A program made the translations under genes and the position numbers. Positions 41,037 through 49,526 of a stretch of DNA of 64,000 nucleotides are shown piece after piece. Under the pieces are notes generated by a model. That model searched no databases and had not been told where the DNA came from. It worked only from the letters and a program-made list of their open reading frames with translations. Location of the stretch: positions 124,001 to 188,000 of the forward strand of contig NZ_JAHZTC010000002.1 in assembly GCF_019599265.1 (NCBI RefSeq). The letters are read 5' to 3'. Every line of letters begins with the position of its first letter. Positions within the stretch are counted from its first letter, which is position 1. Origin of the DNA: Pontibacter sp. HSC-14F20. GTDB lineage: Bacteria; Bacteroidota; Bacteroidia; Cytophagales; Hymenobacteraceae.

Positions 41037-41484
41037 CTATTTTCCGAGGTGGTATGAGATCCCAAAGTTCAGGTTCATGCTCGAGAAGCCAAACTGTAGC
41101 ACATTCCTTTTTACTGTATTCTCCCTACGTTGCAGCTCATTTGGAGGGGCATTTGCGTGTATTCTCTAAAAGAGTCAGTAGTGGTTGAAAGTGAGCGCTC
41201 CCAGCCCCGTCTATAGCTTTTTTTACTGCCTGCGTAAAAACACCTATCGCTTAGGTTGGTAATACTGAAATTGGCTTTTAAATAACCAATTCGTAACGTT
41301 CTGACTCACCTCCCCGAAATGCTGGCGTATAAGAATACAAAACACGAAAGGCAGTTTGAAGCTTTGGTTTTAGGTTGGTTGAACCATTAGTTTTTACTCC
41401 TGGTGAGTCTGCTGCCGAAACGAACGTTGTTTTTAAATTGATCATGGGCTTACCGCTATCTGGGGTGCGTTTAGCGGTTCGCAC
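41037..41484 (-). pseudogene. Decayed outer-membrane beta-barrel protein gene
   Basis: Three open segments in shifting frames on the minus strand read like one degraded gene. They are 41484-41278 (ending RGGESERYELVI), then about 41286-41167 (NFSITNLSDRCFYAGSKKSY in another frame), then 41165-41037. The last ends RNVLQFGFSSMNLNFGISY followed by HLGK and a stop. This alternating hydrophobic-aromatic end is typical of a final outer-membrane beta-strand. The last segment has no start codon of its own. No clear 5' end is present. I infer two frameshifts and 5' loss; the original family is not identified. Confidence 0.5.
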
Positions 41485-41493
41485 ATGTTTATA

Positions 41494-41551
41494 AGGGAGC
41501 CGGTATCTGTTTTTTTATTAGGCAGGCGGTTGGAACCGGCTCCCTTTTTTC
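41494..41551 (+). terminator. Strong orphan terminator hairpin
   Basis: AGGGAGCCGGT (41494-41504) pairs perfectly with ACCGGCTCCCT (41535-41545), followed by more Ts, a textbook plus-strand terminator. No plus-strand gene ends nearby: the previous operon already has its own terminator at 40978-41018. The transcript it ends is unknown. Confidence 0.65.
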
Positions 41552-41779
41552 CCTCCCCTCTCTTACTTTCTTTTTGTTTCAACTCATCATCCCGAAGGCC
41601 AGATCATTTGCGAAGTTATACCTGGTGGCTGGCTTGCCAGCGTTTTACAGTCTTCTGTTGGCGCTTTGCCGTATAAAACGGCCTTGCTACGTGCAAAACG
41701 GTATTTGTGCAGACGATAGCCTACCCACAGCACACTTCAGCGTATAAAGCGCAACGAATGCACGTACACGCTCAATGCT

Positions 41780-42544
41780 ATGAAAATAAAGAAAGCACTA
41801 GTGCCGGTACTGCTTGTTTTTCTGTTCTGTGCACTTTTGTTACCGGCACAGGCGCAGGAAGAACTAAGCGCAGACAGACCCGACAATTCACAGGGGCCCG
41901 GTATTATATCCCGGGGCTATGTTCAGCTGGAGGCGGGTTACAACTACCAGAAGCTTAACGCTAATATCAGAACGTATGCTTACCCCACAGCACTCCTGCG
42001 CATTGGCTTACTGGAAGGTGTCGAGCTGCGCGTGCAGGGTGCCGTAAAAGATTCCGTTATCGAAAACGGAACAGAGCGCCATATTAAAGGTTGGGGGCCG
42101 CTGAGCGTCGGGACCAAGGTGCGGATTTGGGAAGAAAAAGGCTGGCGCCCGGAGGCTGCCCTTAGCGCCATGCTGACGCTGCCCCTTGCAAGCGAAGTGT
42201 TTAAGCCCGATAACCCTGAGCCGCAGCTTGGGCTGGGTTTCAGCAATGCACTCTCCGAGAAACTGGAACTTACCTATACGCTGGGCTACGGCTGGACTGA
42301 TGGCGAACCTGTGCGATCTTATGGTGCTAATCTTACCCGGCAATTTATCGATAAACTGATGCTATACCTGGAGGTCTTCGGGAGTAAAGAAAAAAGTGAA
42401 ACTGCAGAACATCAGGCTGATGTAGGAATATTATACCTGGTGTTGCCAAATCTGCAGTTTGATGTAGCGGCTGGGAGGAGGCTGAACAAAGCGGCACCAC
42501 ATTACTTTTTTACCACAGGTCTGGCCTTTCGGTTGCCCCGTTAA
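41780..42544 (+). CDS. Outer-membrane beta-barrel transporter-like protein
   Basis: A 254-aa exported protein. A signal peptide (KKALVPVLLVFLFCALLLPAQAQ) precedes a start motif ELSADRPDNSQGPG typical of the MetA-pathway phenol-degradation/transporter-like outer-membrane family (PF13557-type). The rest alternates polar and hydrophobic residues and ends in an aromatic beta-signal (GLAFRLPR). It is the first gene of a tight six-gene plus-strand run (gaps of 12, 8, 28, 35 and 4 bases). The substrate is unknown. Confidence 0.8.
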   Translation: MKIKKALVPVLLVFLFCALLLPAQAQEELSADRPDNSQGPGIISRGYVQLEAGYNYQKLNANIRTYAYPTALLRIGLLEGVELRVQGAVKDSVIENGTERHIKGWGPLSVGTKVRIWEEKGWRPEAALSAMLTLPLASEVFKPDNPEPQLGLGFSNALSEKLELTYTLGYGWTDGEPVRSYGANLTRQFIDKLMLYLEVFGSKEKSETAEHQADVGILYLVLPNLQFDVAAGRRLNKAAPHYFFTTGLAFRLPR

Positions 42545-42556
42545 AATGCAGCAGGT

Positions 42557-43432
42557 ATGGCCAACAACAAAAAGATAAGACCTGTCCGGAAATCGCTGCA
42601 AGAGTATGCACGAGGTATAGCGGGTGGGCTTCTGTTTAGTTTTCCTTTGCTTTATACCATGGAGGTATGGTGGGCGGGTTTTATCGCTTCTCCCGTTCAG
42701 TTGCTGATGATGGTCATCGTCACTTATCTGCTGTTACTAGGGTATAACCGCTACGCAGGTATGCGGCCAGGGGTCTCGTGGCGAAGCGTCTTCATCGACT
42801 CGGTGGAGGAGATGGGCCTCGGCATTGTGCTGGCCTTTGTAGTACTTATTGTGCTCAACCGCATTCAGTTCGGAGAGATGTCAATTGATGAGATCATGGG
42901 AAAAATCATTATTGAGGCCATGGCCGTATCGATCGGTGTATCCATTGGAACGGCGCAGTTGGGAGCTGCAGAGGATGAGCCGGAAGAAGAGAATGAAGTG
43001 CAGACAGAAGCAAAGGAAGCAGGCTGGCGTACCGGGTTGCGCAGCAAAGTCAGCCTGGTGGTGCTTGCGCTTTGTGGTAGCATCATTGTGGGAGGCAACG
43101 TTGCCCCTACCGAGGAAGTAGTTGTGCTGGCAGTTGGGGCCAGCCCTGTGCACATTTTGTTAATGGCCGTTCTCTCGCTTGCTATGAGCATGGTGGTGGT
43201 ATACTTCAGCGATTTTAAAGGCACAGGGCATAACAAGCAAGGTAACCTGGCCTTCGCCATTACCCTCGACACCTGTCTGAGTTATATCACAGCACTGGCA
43301 GCCTCGGCGTTTCTACTCTGGTTCTTCGGGCGTTTCGAGGGGGTGAGTTTTGAGATGGCCTTTGCCCAATGCATTGTACTGGGCGTACTGGCTAGTCTGG
43401 GTGCCTCGGCTGGCCGACTGCTTATTAAGTAA
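42557..43432 (+). CDS. TIGR02587-family integral membrane protein (DUF2391)
   Basis: A 291-aa multi-spanning membrane protein with about seven hydrophobic segments. The N-terminus has REY-like LQEYARGIAGGLLFSFPLLYT, followed by conserved SVEEMGLG. A charged E-rich loop lies near residues 135-155. It belongs to the family catalogued as TIGR02587, known to occur as a two-gene unit with TIGR02588, which is exactly the next gene here. Its function is unknown. The pair sits between an outer-membrane protein and cyanophycinase. Confidence 0.85.
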   Translation: MANNKKIRPVRKSLQEYARGIAGGLLFSFPLLYTMEVWWAGFIASPVQLLMMVIVTYLLLLGYNRYAGMRPGVSWRSVFIDSVEEMGLGIVLAFVVLIVLNRIQFGEMSIDEIMGKIIIEAMAVSIGVSIGTAQLGAAEDEPEEENEVQTEAKEAGWRTGLRSKVSLVVLALCGSIIVGGNVAPTEEVVVLAVGASPVHILLMAVLSLAMSMVVVYFSDFKGTGHNKQGNLAFAITLDTCLSYITALAASAFLLWFFGRFEGVSFEMAFAQCIVLGVLASLGASAGRLLIK

Positions 43433-43440
43433 CCGGATAA

Positions 43441-43875
43441 ATGAAAGAACAAAACGATACACATAAAAAGCAACAGTCGAACAGAGCAGGAGATGACGAT
43501 GATAAAAATGCCCTGGAGTGGATGGTGTTTGGTATCAGTCTGCTGCTGGTGCTGGCCATTCTGGTATACCTGAGTTATATGGCCTATACCCACAAATCAT
43601 CCACACCAGACCTGACCGTAGCCTATTTTCACGACCCTTCCGCCAGTGCACCATACCGCTACCGGGTGGTGGTGCACAACAAGGGCGGTGAAACCGCAGA
43701 AGAGGTGCAGGTGGAGCTCTCCACCGAAAGTGGAGGAAAGGAAGTAGAGAAAGCCGGGCTTAGTATTGCTTTTTCGCCAAAAGAATCGAAGCGGGAGGGC
43801 TGGGTGAATTTTAAGGATGATCCGGCTAGTGCCGATACGCTGCTGGCCCGTGTGGTGAGTTACAAGAGACCTTGA
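43441..43875 (+). CDS. TIGR02588-family protein
   Basis: A 144-aa partner of the preceding TIGR02587 protein. It has a polar cytoplasmic N-terminus, one transmembrane helix (about residues 27-48) and an extracytoplasmic Ig/CARDB-like beta domain (YRVVVHNKGGETAEEVQVEL). It starts 8 bases after the TIGR02587 stop. The function is unknown; the fixed pairing suggests a membrane complex with an exposed beta-sandwich. Confidence 0.85.
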   Translation: MKEQNDTHKKQQSNRAGDDDDKNALEWMVFGISLLLVLAILVYLSYMAYTHKSSTPDLTVAYFHDPSASAPYRYRVVVHNKGGETAEEVQVELSTESGGKEVEKAGLSIAFSPKESKREGWVNFKDDPASADTLLARVVSYKRP

Positions 43876-43903
43876 TGAGACAGTTTAAAATAAAATAAAT
43901 AGC

Positions 43904-44800
43904 ATGGCAAAGAAAAAAGTTTCTAACCGGCATGAGCATCACAAAGAGGCTCCTATACCTAAAGGCTGCCTGCTGGCCATAGGGGGCCGTGAGGACAAAG
44001 GCGACAAGGAGCTGTCAGAAGAACAGAGCAGAAATGCAGACTTCGAAAGCGAGGAGATCATGAAGTACTTTGTGGGCACGCTCAAAGGCAATGATCCTTT
44101 GGTGGTTGTGGTGCCAACAGCCTCTACCGATCCCGAAGAAATCTCAAAAGATTACATCAAAGAGTTCCACAAACTGGGTGTAAAGAATGTAGAGGTATTG
44201 GACATCCGTAGTCGCCTGGATGCGCGAAAAACTGAATTTTTGGACATGGTGGAGCGGGCGGCTGGCATCATGTTCACGGGGGGCGATCAGCTTCGCCTCA
44301 CCTCTATACTGGGCGGGTCGCCGGTGCTGCAGCTCATGAAGGAGCGCTATACCTACGATGAGGATTTTATCATAGCCGGCACCAGCGCAGGAGCCGCCGC
44401 CATGTCCACGCCCATGATTTACGAGGGCGAAACGCAGGGAGGCTACATCAAAGGAGATGTGCGCATCACCACCGGACTCGAGTTTCTTAAAAACGTAGCC
44501 ATTGATACTCACTTTATCCAGCGCGGACGCATTATCCGGGTGTCGCAGTGCATCGCCACCAACCCAGGCTGTATTGGTATCGGGCTGGAAGAAGACACCG
44601 CTATTTGCGTAACCAAAGGCTCCGAAGTAAAAGTACTCGGCTCCGGCCTGGTAACGATCGTGGATGGACTGGGCATCACAGAAACCAATATTTACGAGAT
44701 CAAAACAGGTGAGCCCTTTTCGGTGAGAGATATTAAAGTGCACCTGCTGGCAGGAGGTGATACGTATACCTTGCCCACTTACGATCAATTACATATTTAA
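43904..44800 (+). CDS. cphB: Cyanophycinase (peptidase S51)
   Basis: Exo-type serine peptidase that degrades cyanophycin to beta-Asp-Arg dipeptides. It has 298 aa. The nucleophile elbow GTSAGAAAMS (Ser161), the FTGGDQLRLTSILGGSP segment (residues 124-140), and LAIGGREDKGD near the N-terminus are diagnostic. There is no signal peptide, so it is cytoplasmic and fits internal turnover. The matching cyanophycin synthetase and an isoaspartyl peptidase are encoded at 57379-61082, so synthesis and breakdown genes are split over two loci about 13 kb apart. Confidence 0.93.
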   Translation: MAKKKVSNRHEHHKEAPIPKGCLLAIGGREDKGDKELSEEQSRNADFESEEIMKYFVGTLKGNDPLVVVVPTASTDPEEISKDYIKEFHKLGVKNVEVLDIRSRLDARKTEFLDMVERAAGIMFTGGDQLRLTSILGGSPVLQLMKERYTYDEDFIIAGTSAGAAAMSTPMIYEGETQGGYIKGDVRITTGLEFLKNVAIDTHFIQRGRIIRVSQCIATNPGCIGIGLEEDTAICVTKGSEVKVLGSGLVTIVDGLGITETNIYEIKTGEPFSVRDIKVHLLAGGDTYTLPTYDQLHI

Positions 44801-44835
44801 GTAGTTAGCAGTAATCAGTAAACAATTGTAAGTGC

Positions 44836-45231
44836 TTGAACAGACTTTCGCTTATATCAAAAATACAGGGCGTTTACTGGGCAGTTACCGGTATCTGGCC
44901 GCTCGTGCACATGCCCAGCTTTATTTGGGTAACGGGTCCAAAGGATGATCTTTGGCTGGTGCGAACGGTCGGGGTATTGATCTCGGTGATCGGGCTGGTA
45001 CTATTGGCGGCAGGTATAAAAAAACGCATAACGCCCGAGATCAGGTGGCTGGGTATAGGCAGTGCAGCCGGGCTGGGTTTTGTGGATGTATACTATAGTC
45101 TAAACGATGTGATTCGGAACGTATACCTGCTCGATGCGGTAGGCGAGTTGATTCTGATCCTGCTCTGGCTTTGGGCCGGGCAGCGGGGGCTGGTAACATC
45201 TACAAGTAAACACAGCAGCCAGCAACATTAA
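44836..45231 (+). CDS. Four-helix membrane protein, unknown function
   Basis: A 131-aa protein starting at a TTG codon (44836); no upstream ATG is in frame, and the first internal Met is too late. Four hydrophobic segments are seen (about residues 8-30, 40-60, 67-88 and 95-113), with conserved-looking WAVTGIWPLVHMPSF. It lies 35 bases after cphB and 4 bases before the guanidine-modifying-enzyme gene, and so is part of the operon. I do not recognise the family. Confidence 0.65.
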   Translation: MNRLSLISKIQGVYWAVTGIWPLVHMPSFIWVTGPKDDLWLVRTVGVLISVIGLVLLAAGIKKRITPEIRWLGIGSAAGLGFVDVYYSLNDVIRNVYLLDAVGELILILLWLWAGQRGLVTSTSKHSSQQH

Positions 45232-45235
45232 ACTT

Positions 45236-46570
45236 ATGCACCAGAACACGCGCCCCATCCGTACCCGACACTACCGTCTCATAGAAGAGCTTGCCAATGA
45301 GTCGCGTCAGGATCTGCCCGAGCCAGGTATGCGCCGTCGCGCCATCGCCATGACCCTGTTGCAGCAGTACAGCCAGTTGCCCGATAAGCCCAGCCTGGTG
45401 CCCAGCGCTGAGGGAACACTCGAGGCCATGGTTTTTACGATTCCGGCTTATGTGCTGCGGCACGTAGACAACCCGCTCTGGAAGGTATACAGCGACATGT
45501 TTCTGAAACTGCCCACCTATACCGAGTTTCATCTACTGGTGCCAGACGATGGCAATACGCGTCAACAGTTGGAATCCTGGTTTAAAGACCATGGCCTGCT
45601 GCAGCGTTGTCAATTTCATGAAGTACCAGAACACATCAAATTACTGATATGGGCTGAAGATGATTATGAAATAGTACAGCACAAAGCCAACGGCCGTTAT
45701 ACCCTGGTGCAGCCGCACTCACATCGTCGTGCTGCCGACGACTATACAGGATATTTCCTGAGCAAATCACTGGGTTTAAATCGTGTTAAGACACCCTTAT
45801 ACTTTGAGGGAGGCAATTTACTGGTGGGTGACGATTTCTTTCTGATGGGAGCCGACTACATCGTGGACTCCATGCTCGACCTGAAAGGGGTGCTGCTTCC
45901 GGAGGACCAAACGCTGGCTACGGAGGAACTGGCCAGGCTCTTTAGCCGCTATCTGGACCACGATCGTAAATTTCTGACAGTAGGCAGCCTGCTGTATGTG
46001 CCCCATGAAAAAGAACAGGAATTTGAAATGGATGGCGAAACCTGGACCGAAACTTTTCATACCAAAAACGTCGAAGGTACCGTGCAGCCTCTTTTTCACA
46101 TCGACATGTTTATTACCCTGGCCGGACGAAACAGGGCGGGTAAATACCAGGTACTGGTAGGGGACACCCGGATGGCCTCCGAATTGCTGGGAGAGAACTT
46201 GTCCTATTACGGGATGCCCCACGTGTTTGACGATGTGGCTGCCCTATTGGAGCGACAAGGCTTTGAAGTAATCAGGAATCCGCTGCCCCTCACTTACGTC
46301 GATAACCCGGAAGAAAAACGCCGCGACTGGTATTATGCCACTTCCAACAACGCGGTAGTAGAGATCAAAAGCGCAACCGATAAAACTGTCTGGCTGCCCA
46401 CTTACGGCCATGGCAACTGGGAGTACCTCCAAAAAACAGACGAAGCCAATAAAGAGGTATGGGAGCAGCTCGGTTTTAAAGTGATTCAATTACAAGATTT
46501 TCATCCCTTCGCTGAAAAATCCGGCGCCTTGCATTGCATTAAGAAATATCTGAGAAGGGGACAGGGTTAG
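45236..46570 (+). CDS. Guanidine-modifying-enzyme superfamily protein (agmatine deiminase / DDAH-like)
   Basis: A 444-aa protein with the pentein-fold hallmarks of arginine/agmatine deiminases and amidinotransferases. These are EGGNLLVGDD (residues 191-200), the catalytic-His segment FHIDMFITLAG (His288) and a C-terminal catalytic Cys in ALHCIKKYL (Cys434). An acidic WAEDDY (139-144) may bind the guanidinium. There is no signal peptide. The substrate is unknown. Its place in an operon with cyanophycinase suggests it may process arginine or an Arg-containing product; this is inference. It is the last gene of the run. Confidence 0.75.
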   Translation: MHQNTRPIRTRHYRLIEELANESRQDLPEPGMRRRAIAMTLLQQYSQLPDKPSLVPSAEGTLEAMVFTIPAYVLRHVDNPLWKVYSDMFLKLPTYTEFHLLVPDDGNTRQQLESWFKDHGLLQRCQFHEVPEHIKLLIWAEDDYEIVQHKANGRYTLVQPHSHRRAADDYTGYFLSKSLGLNRVKTPLYFEGGNLLVGDDFFLMGADYIVDSMLDLKGVLLPEDQTLATEELARLFSRYLDHDRKFLTVGSLLYVPHEKEQEFEMDGETWTETFHTKNVEGTVQPLFHIDMFITLAGRNRAGKYQVLVGDTRMASELLGENLSYYGMPHVFDDVAALLERQGFEVIRNPLPLTYVDNPEEKRRDWYYATSNNAVVEIKSATDKTVWLPTYGHGNWEYLQKTDEANKEVWEQLGFKVIQLQDFHPFAEKSGALHCIKKYLRRGQG

Positions 46571-46619
46571 TAGGGGTTAAGGGTTTTCATGTACTACTGT
46601 CATCTTCTGCTTTTTTAAA

Positions 46620-47086
46620 AGAGGCCTCTATCCCAAGGAGGTAAATTTTACCCCATCCCAACCTTCCCCTAAAAACAGGATAAAGTGCATGCCGCTGCTA
46701 TTTCTCAGGTATAGGCGTTATAGCAGCGGTTTCGTGTGCACAATTAACATCTCCCTGTACCCTTCGAAGGGGGAGTTTCTGCCATTGCTGATTTTTTAGG
46801 TATAGCATTGTAGTTTCAGCAAGGATTCACGCGCCCTAGGCAGGTATCGTAAGAGTAACTTGTCCCCCTAAGCTATGAAACAGACAGCATTAGCCAGGTG
46901 CACCTAAATGACACTCCACTGTTGGGGGTGAAGGGGTCCCCTGTCAAGAGCGTTCAGCGAGTGGGGGTAGGGGCCCTTGATTTGGAGGGTCTTGATCTTT
47001 TTGCTTACTTTTTTCTTACTTTTTTCTTTATCGAGGGCCCCTACCCCCATCAAGGAAAAAAGTAAGGCCCGCCACACAGGCGAAGC
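46620..47086 (+). repeat. Mosaic intergenic repeat, copy 4
   Basis: The core 46910-47086 matches copy 1 (2240-2431), with local changes in the inner stem (a TTACTTTTTTC duplication replaces the CTACTGGGGC part). The left flank from about 46620 (AAATTTTACC, GTGCAC-AATTAACAT and CTTCGAAGGGGGA blocks) aligns with 2030-2110. It fills the gap between the convergent guanidine-modifying-enzyme gene and the TPR gene. The inverted satellite block found in copies 1-3 was not seen here. Confidence 0.8.
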
Positions 47087-47174
47087 TACAAAGCAATACA
47101 ATCCGCTATACCTGCAAATAGCAGTAGCTATACCTACAAACCATCCCGCTGCGAGGCAAAACTATACAACAATC

Positions 47175-47735
47175 TTACTTCTTAAAATAAACCGCATACG
47201 TCTGCAAGGTATCCTGCGTCAGCGCCTGCGCTTTCAATCTATCCTCTTCCGCTTCTTCTTTCAGACCAAGCTTGTACCTGGCGGCGCCACGCCCGTAAAG
47301 CGCATCGTAATAAAAGCTTTTGTCATTGGCAGCAGGAATAACAGCGTTGTAATCATGCAGCGCCTCTTCATACTTGCCTAACTCCAGACGCATTTCGGCG
47401 CGGTGATACAGAAAACCCAGATCATCGGGATAAACTTCCAGTGCCTCATTCAGGGCTTCTTCGGCTTGTGTGAAGTTCTTGTCGTAACGGTAGCTCCAGT
47501 AAAGGAGGTCGTGGGTCTGGTGGTCTCCGTGACCTTGATCGATCAGGGAATTGAAGAAATAGCTGGCTTCCTTAAACGCGTTTGGGTTGCCCATTATACC
47601 TTCCTCCAGCTTCGCTTCCGCATTCTTCCGCATTTTTTTGGTATTAGCGAAAAAATAAGGATCGGAGAGGATCAGGACCACAAACACGATGGCACCGATA
47701 GTCAGGACGATGGTGATGATGCGGGAGATGTTCAT
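47175..47735 (-). CDS. Membrane-anchored TPR protein
   Basis: A 186-aa protein. One N-terminal transmembrane helix or uncleaved signal anchor lies at residues 6-26. About three TPR-like helical pairs follow over residues 35-175, with typical EALNEALEVYPDDLGFLYHRAE and YEEALHDYNAVIPA patterns. TPR domains mediate protein interactions; the partner is unknown. It is the last gene on the minus strand before repeat copy 4, separated from the DUF3037 gene by 64 bases. Confidence 0.75.
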   Translation of the reverse strand: MNISRIITIVLTIGAIVFVVLILSDPYFFANTKKMRKNAEAKLEEGIMGNPNAFKEASYFFNSLIDQGHGDHQTHDLLYWSYRYDKNFTQAEEALNEALEVYPDDLGFLYHRAEMRLELGKYEEALHDYNAVIPAANDKSFYYDALYGRGAARYKLGLKEEAEEDRLKAQALTQDTLQTYAVYFKK

Positions 47736-47799
47736 AAGGGGCGTGTGTTCTATGCGGGTATAACAAAAAGCGGGGCAAATTGAGTTGCAGCTAAATCGC

Positions 47800-48183
47800 C
47801 TATACCACTAGATCACGGTGCAGTTTATCCAGGGTTTGGGCAGGATCGAGGCATAGGCCGGGATGCACAGGCGAGGTCTGCAAGATGGTGCTGCGGTTAG
47901 CCGTAAGCCAGCGGAAACGCGAGGCCGTGCCCAACTGACCAATCGGGCCGCCTTCGCGTCGGCCGGCGCATACCTTCTCAAAAGCCTGCAGGCGCGCCCG
48001 CAACTCTTCCATGTCAAGCTTACCGAAAACAGCTTGCAGGCGCGCTTCGTTTAAGGTATAGCGGATCTGCAAAAAGCCACGGGAACTGCAAAGCAGGATA
48101 ACGCCCACATTCAGAAACTCTTCCCGCTCCACCCGTGGTACCACCCGAATCACGGCGTACTCAAATAAGTGTCTTTCTTGCAT
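47800..48183 (-). CDS. DUF3037 protein
   Basis: A 127-aa protein with the DUF3037 signature FEYAVIRVVPRVEREEFLNVGVILLC at its N-terminus, given here in two parts: FEYAVIRVVPR and EEFLNVGVILLC. The start overlaps the upstream HipA-like kinase gene by 23 bases. DUF3037 genes are repeatedly found paired with HipA-like kinase genes, and the function of the pair is unknown. A toxin-antitoxin or signalling unit is possible but not shown. Confidence 0.85.
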   Translation of the reverse strand: MQERHLFEYAVIRVVPRVEREEFLNVGVILLCSSRGFLQIRYTLNEARLQAVFGKLDMEELRARLQAFEKVCAGRREGGPIGQLGTASRFRWLTANRSTILQTSPVHPGLCLDPAQTLDKLHRDLVV

Positions 48184-48961
48184 GCTGGGCGGCGTTCACA
48201 AATTTATCAGAATGGGCTAATCTAATCTCGAAGAAGCGGGCATAGGCCTGACGATGTTCCTCGGCTGTCTCAAACGGCGACTCTACACCAGTCAGCCACT
48301 CATCAGGAATAAGGACCAGGATCTCCTGCAGGCGGGCAGGGGTGAGTGTTTCACGGCCGGCCTTGTCAGCTGCTTCCAGTTCGCTGGCCTGCGGCAGGAG
48401 CACATGGTCCTTGATCATGGCAAACGGGCGATTGGCCTGCTCTTCCCAATTGTCCCAGGAGTGATGAAAAAAGAGGGACGCGCCATGGTCGATCAGCCAC
48501 AGTTCTTTCTTCCACATGAGCATGTTGGTGTTGCGGGCCGTGCGGTCCACGTTGGTCACCAGAGAGTCGAGCCACACAATGCGTGAAGCCAGGTCGGCGT
48601 CGATGGTCGTCACTACAGGGTCGAAGGTAATGGCGCCTTGCAGGTAGTGTGAGCCGAGGTTAAGGCCTTCGCTGGCACGCAGCAGGTCTTGTATTTCTTC
48701 GTCGGGCTCGGTGCGGCCAAAGGCTTCGTCGAGGTGCATGAACACGATCTCGGGAATCTGGAAGCCCAGTGCCCGGGCGATTTCCCCCACGATCAGTTCG
48801 GCAATTAGTACTTTTATACCTTGTCCGGCTCCCCGGAACTTGAGCACATACAGGAACTCGTCATCGGCCTCCACAATAGCGGGCAAGGAGCCTCCTTCAC
48901 GCAAAGGCGTGAGGTAGCGGACAACATTCACGGTCCTGATCTCTGGTAATCTGTGATTCAT
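48161..48961 (-). CDS. HipA-like kinase family protein
   Basis: A 266-aa protein of the short HipA-like group. It has a small N-terminal lobe (YVLKFRGAGQGIKVLIAELI), a catalytic-loop-like segment DSLVTNVDRTARNTNML and a metal-binding-like LWLIDHGASLFF. It lacks the N-terminal domain of classical HipA and there is no HipB-type HTH gene beside it. Instead it is translationally overlapped with DUF3037. It is probably a Ser/Thr or small-molecule kinase; the substrate is unknown. Confidence 0.8.
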   Translation of the reverse strand: MNHRLPEIRTVNVVRYLTPLREGGSLPAIVEADDEFLYVLKFRGAGQGIKVLIAELIVGEIARALGFQIPEIVFMHLDEAFGRTEPDEEIQDLLRASEGLNLGSHYLQGAITFDPVVTTIDADLASRIVWLDSLVTNVDRTARNTNMLMWKKELWLIDHGASLFFHHSWDNWEEQANRPFAMIKDHVLLPQASELEAADKAGRETLTPARLQEILVLIPDEWLTGVESPFETAEEHRQAYARFFEIRLAHSDKFVNAAQHARKTLI

Positions 48962-49021
48962 AGGTGCAACTTACGAAATTTCTGAAGCCCCGGCCAGGTA
49001 TAGCATCAGCCAATTGAGCGA

Positions 49022-49441
49022 TCAGGCAAAAGTAAACCGTCGGGAAAGCAGGTGTGCTGCAAAAGCCATCGGGAGATAAGCTACCGTCAGATCCAGCACC
49101 GTAAACCAGACAGGGGAGGGAAGCATGAACACGCTGGCTATACCTCCGGCCAGGAAGAATACCCCGATGGCCATGGCAAACTTAAACTTATGTGTTGCGG
49201 CAATTGTGGCAGCCAGAAAAGCACCTGCCAGCGTACCGAGCGCGTGGGCCAGAAAAGGAAACAGAAAGTGCTTCGGCTCAAACAAATGCATAGTCGCCTG
49301 CAGCCCTTCAGAGGTGGTTACGTCAGCCCCGTTTGGAGGTGGTATAATAGTGCCACTCACGGAGATCAGAGCCATGTTAACAATACTGCCGACTACGATG
49401 CCTGCCATAATGGCCAGGATGTTGCGAAGGATGGGGTGCAT
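49022..49441 (-). CDS. Four-helix membrane protein, unknown function
   Basis: A 139-aa protein with four hydrophobic helices (about residues 6-28, 58-82, 88-106 and 112-132). A conserved-looking loop (ATMHLFEPKHFLFPFLAHALGT) lies between helices one and two, and the tail is basic. Similar small proteins are common in Bacteroidetes. It appears monocistronic, 60 bases before the HipA-like kinase gene on the same strand. Confidence 0.65.
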   Translation of the reverse strand: MHPILRNILAIMAGIVVGSIVNMALISVSGTIIPPPNGADVTTSEGLQATMHLFEPKHFLFPFLAHALGTLAGAFLAATIAATHKFKFAMAIGVFFLAGGIASVFMLPSPVWFTVLDLTVAYLPMAFAAHLLSRRFTFA

Positions 49442-49526
49442 AGGGTAGTGAGGTTAGGTATAGAGGTGAGTTGTTTTATACTTTATAACGGCTTTTAATT
49501 TTATTTATGGTTAAGCCTAGGCTTAT

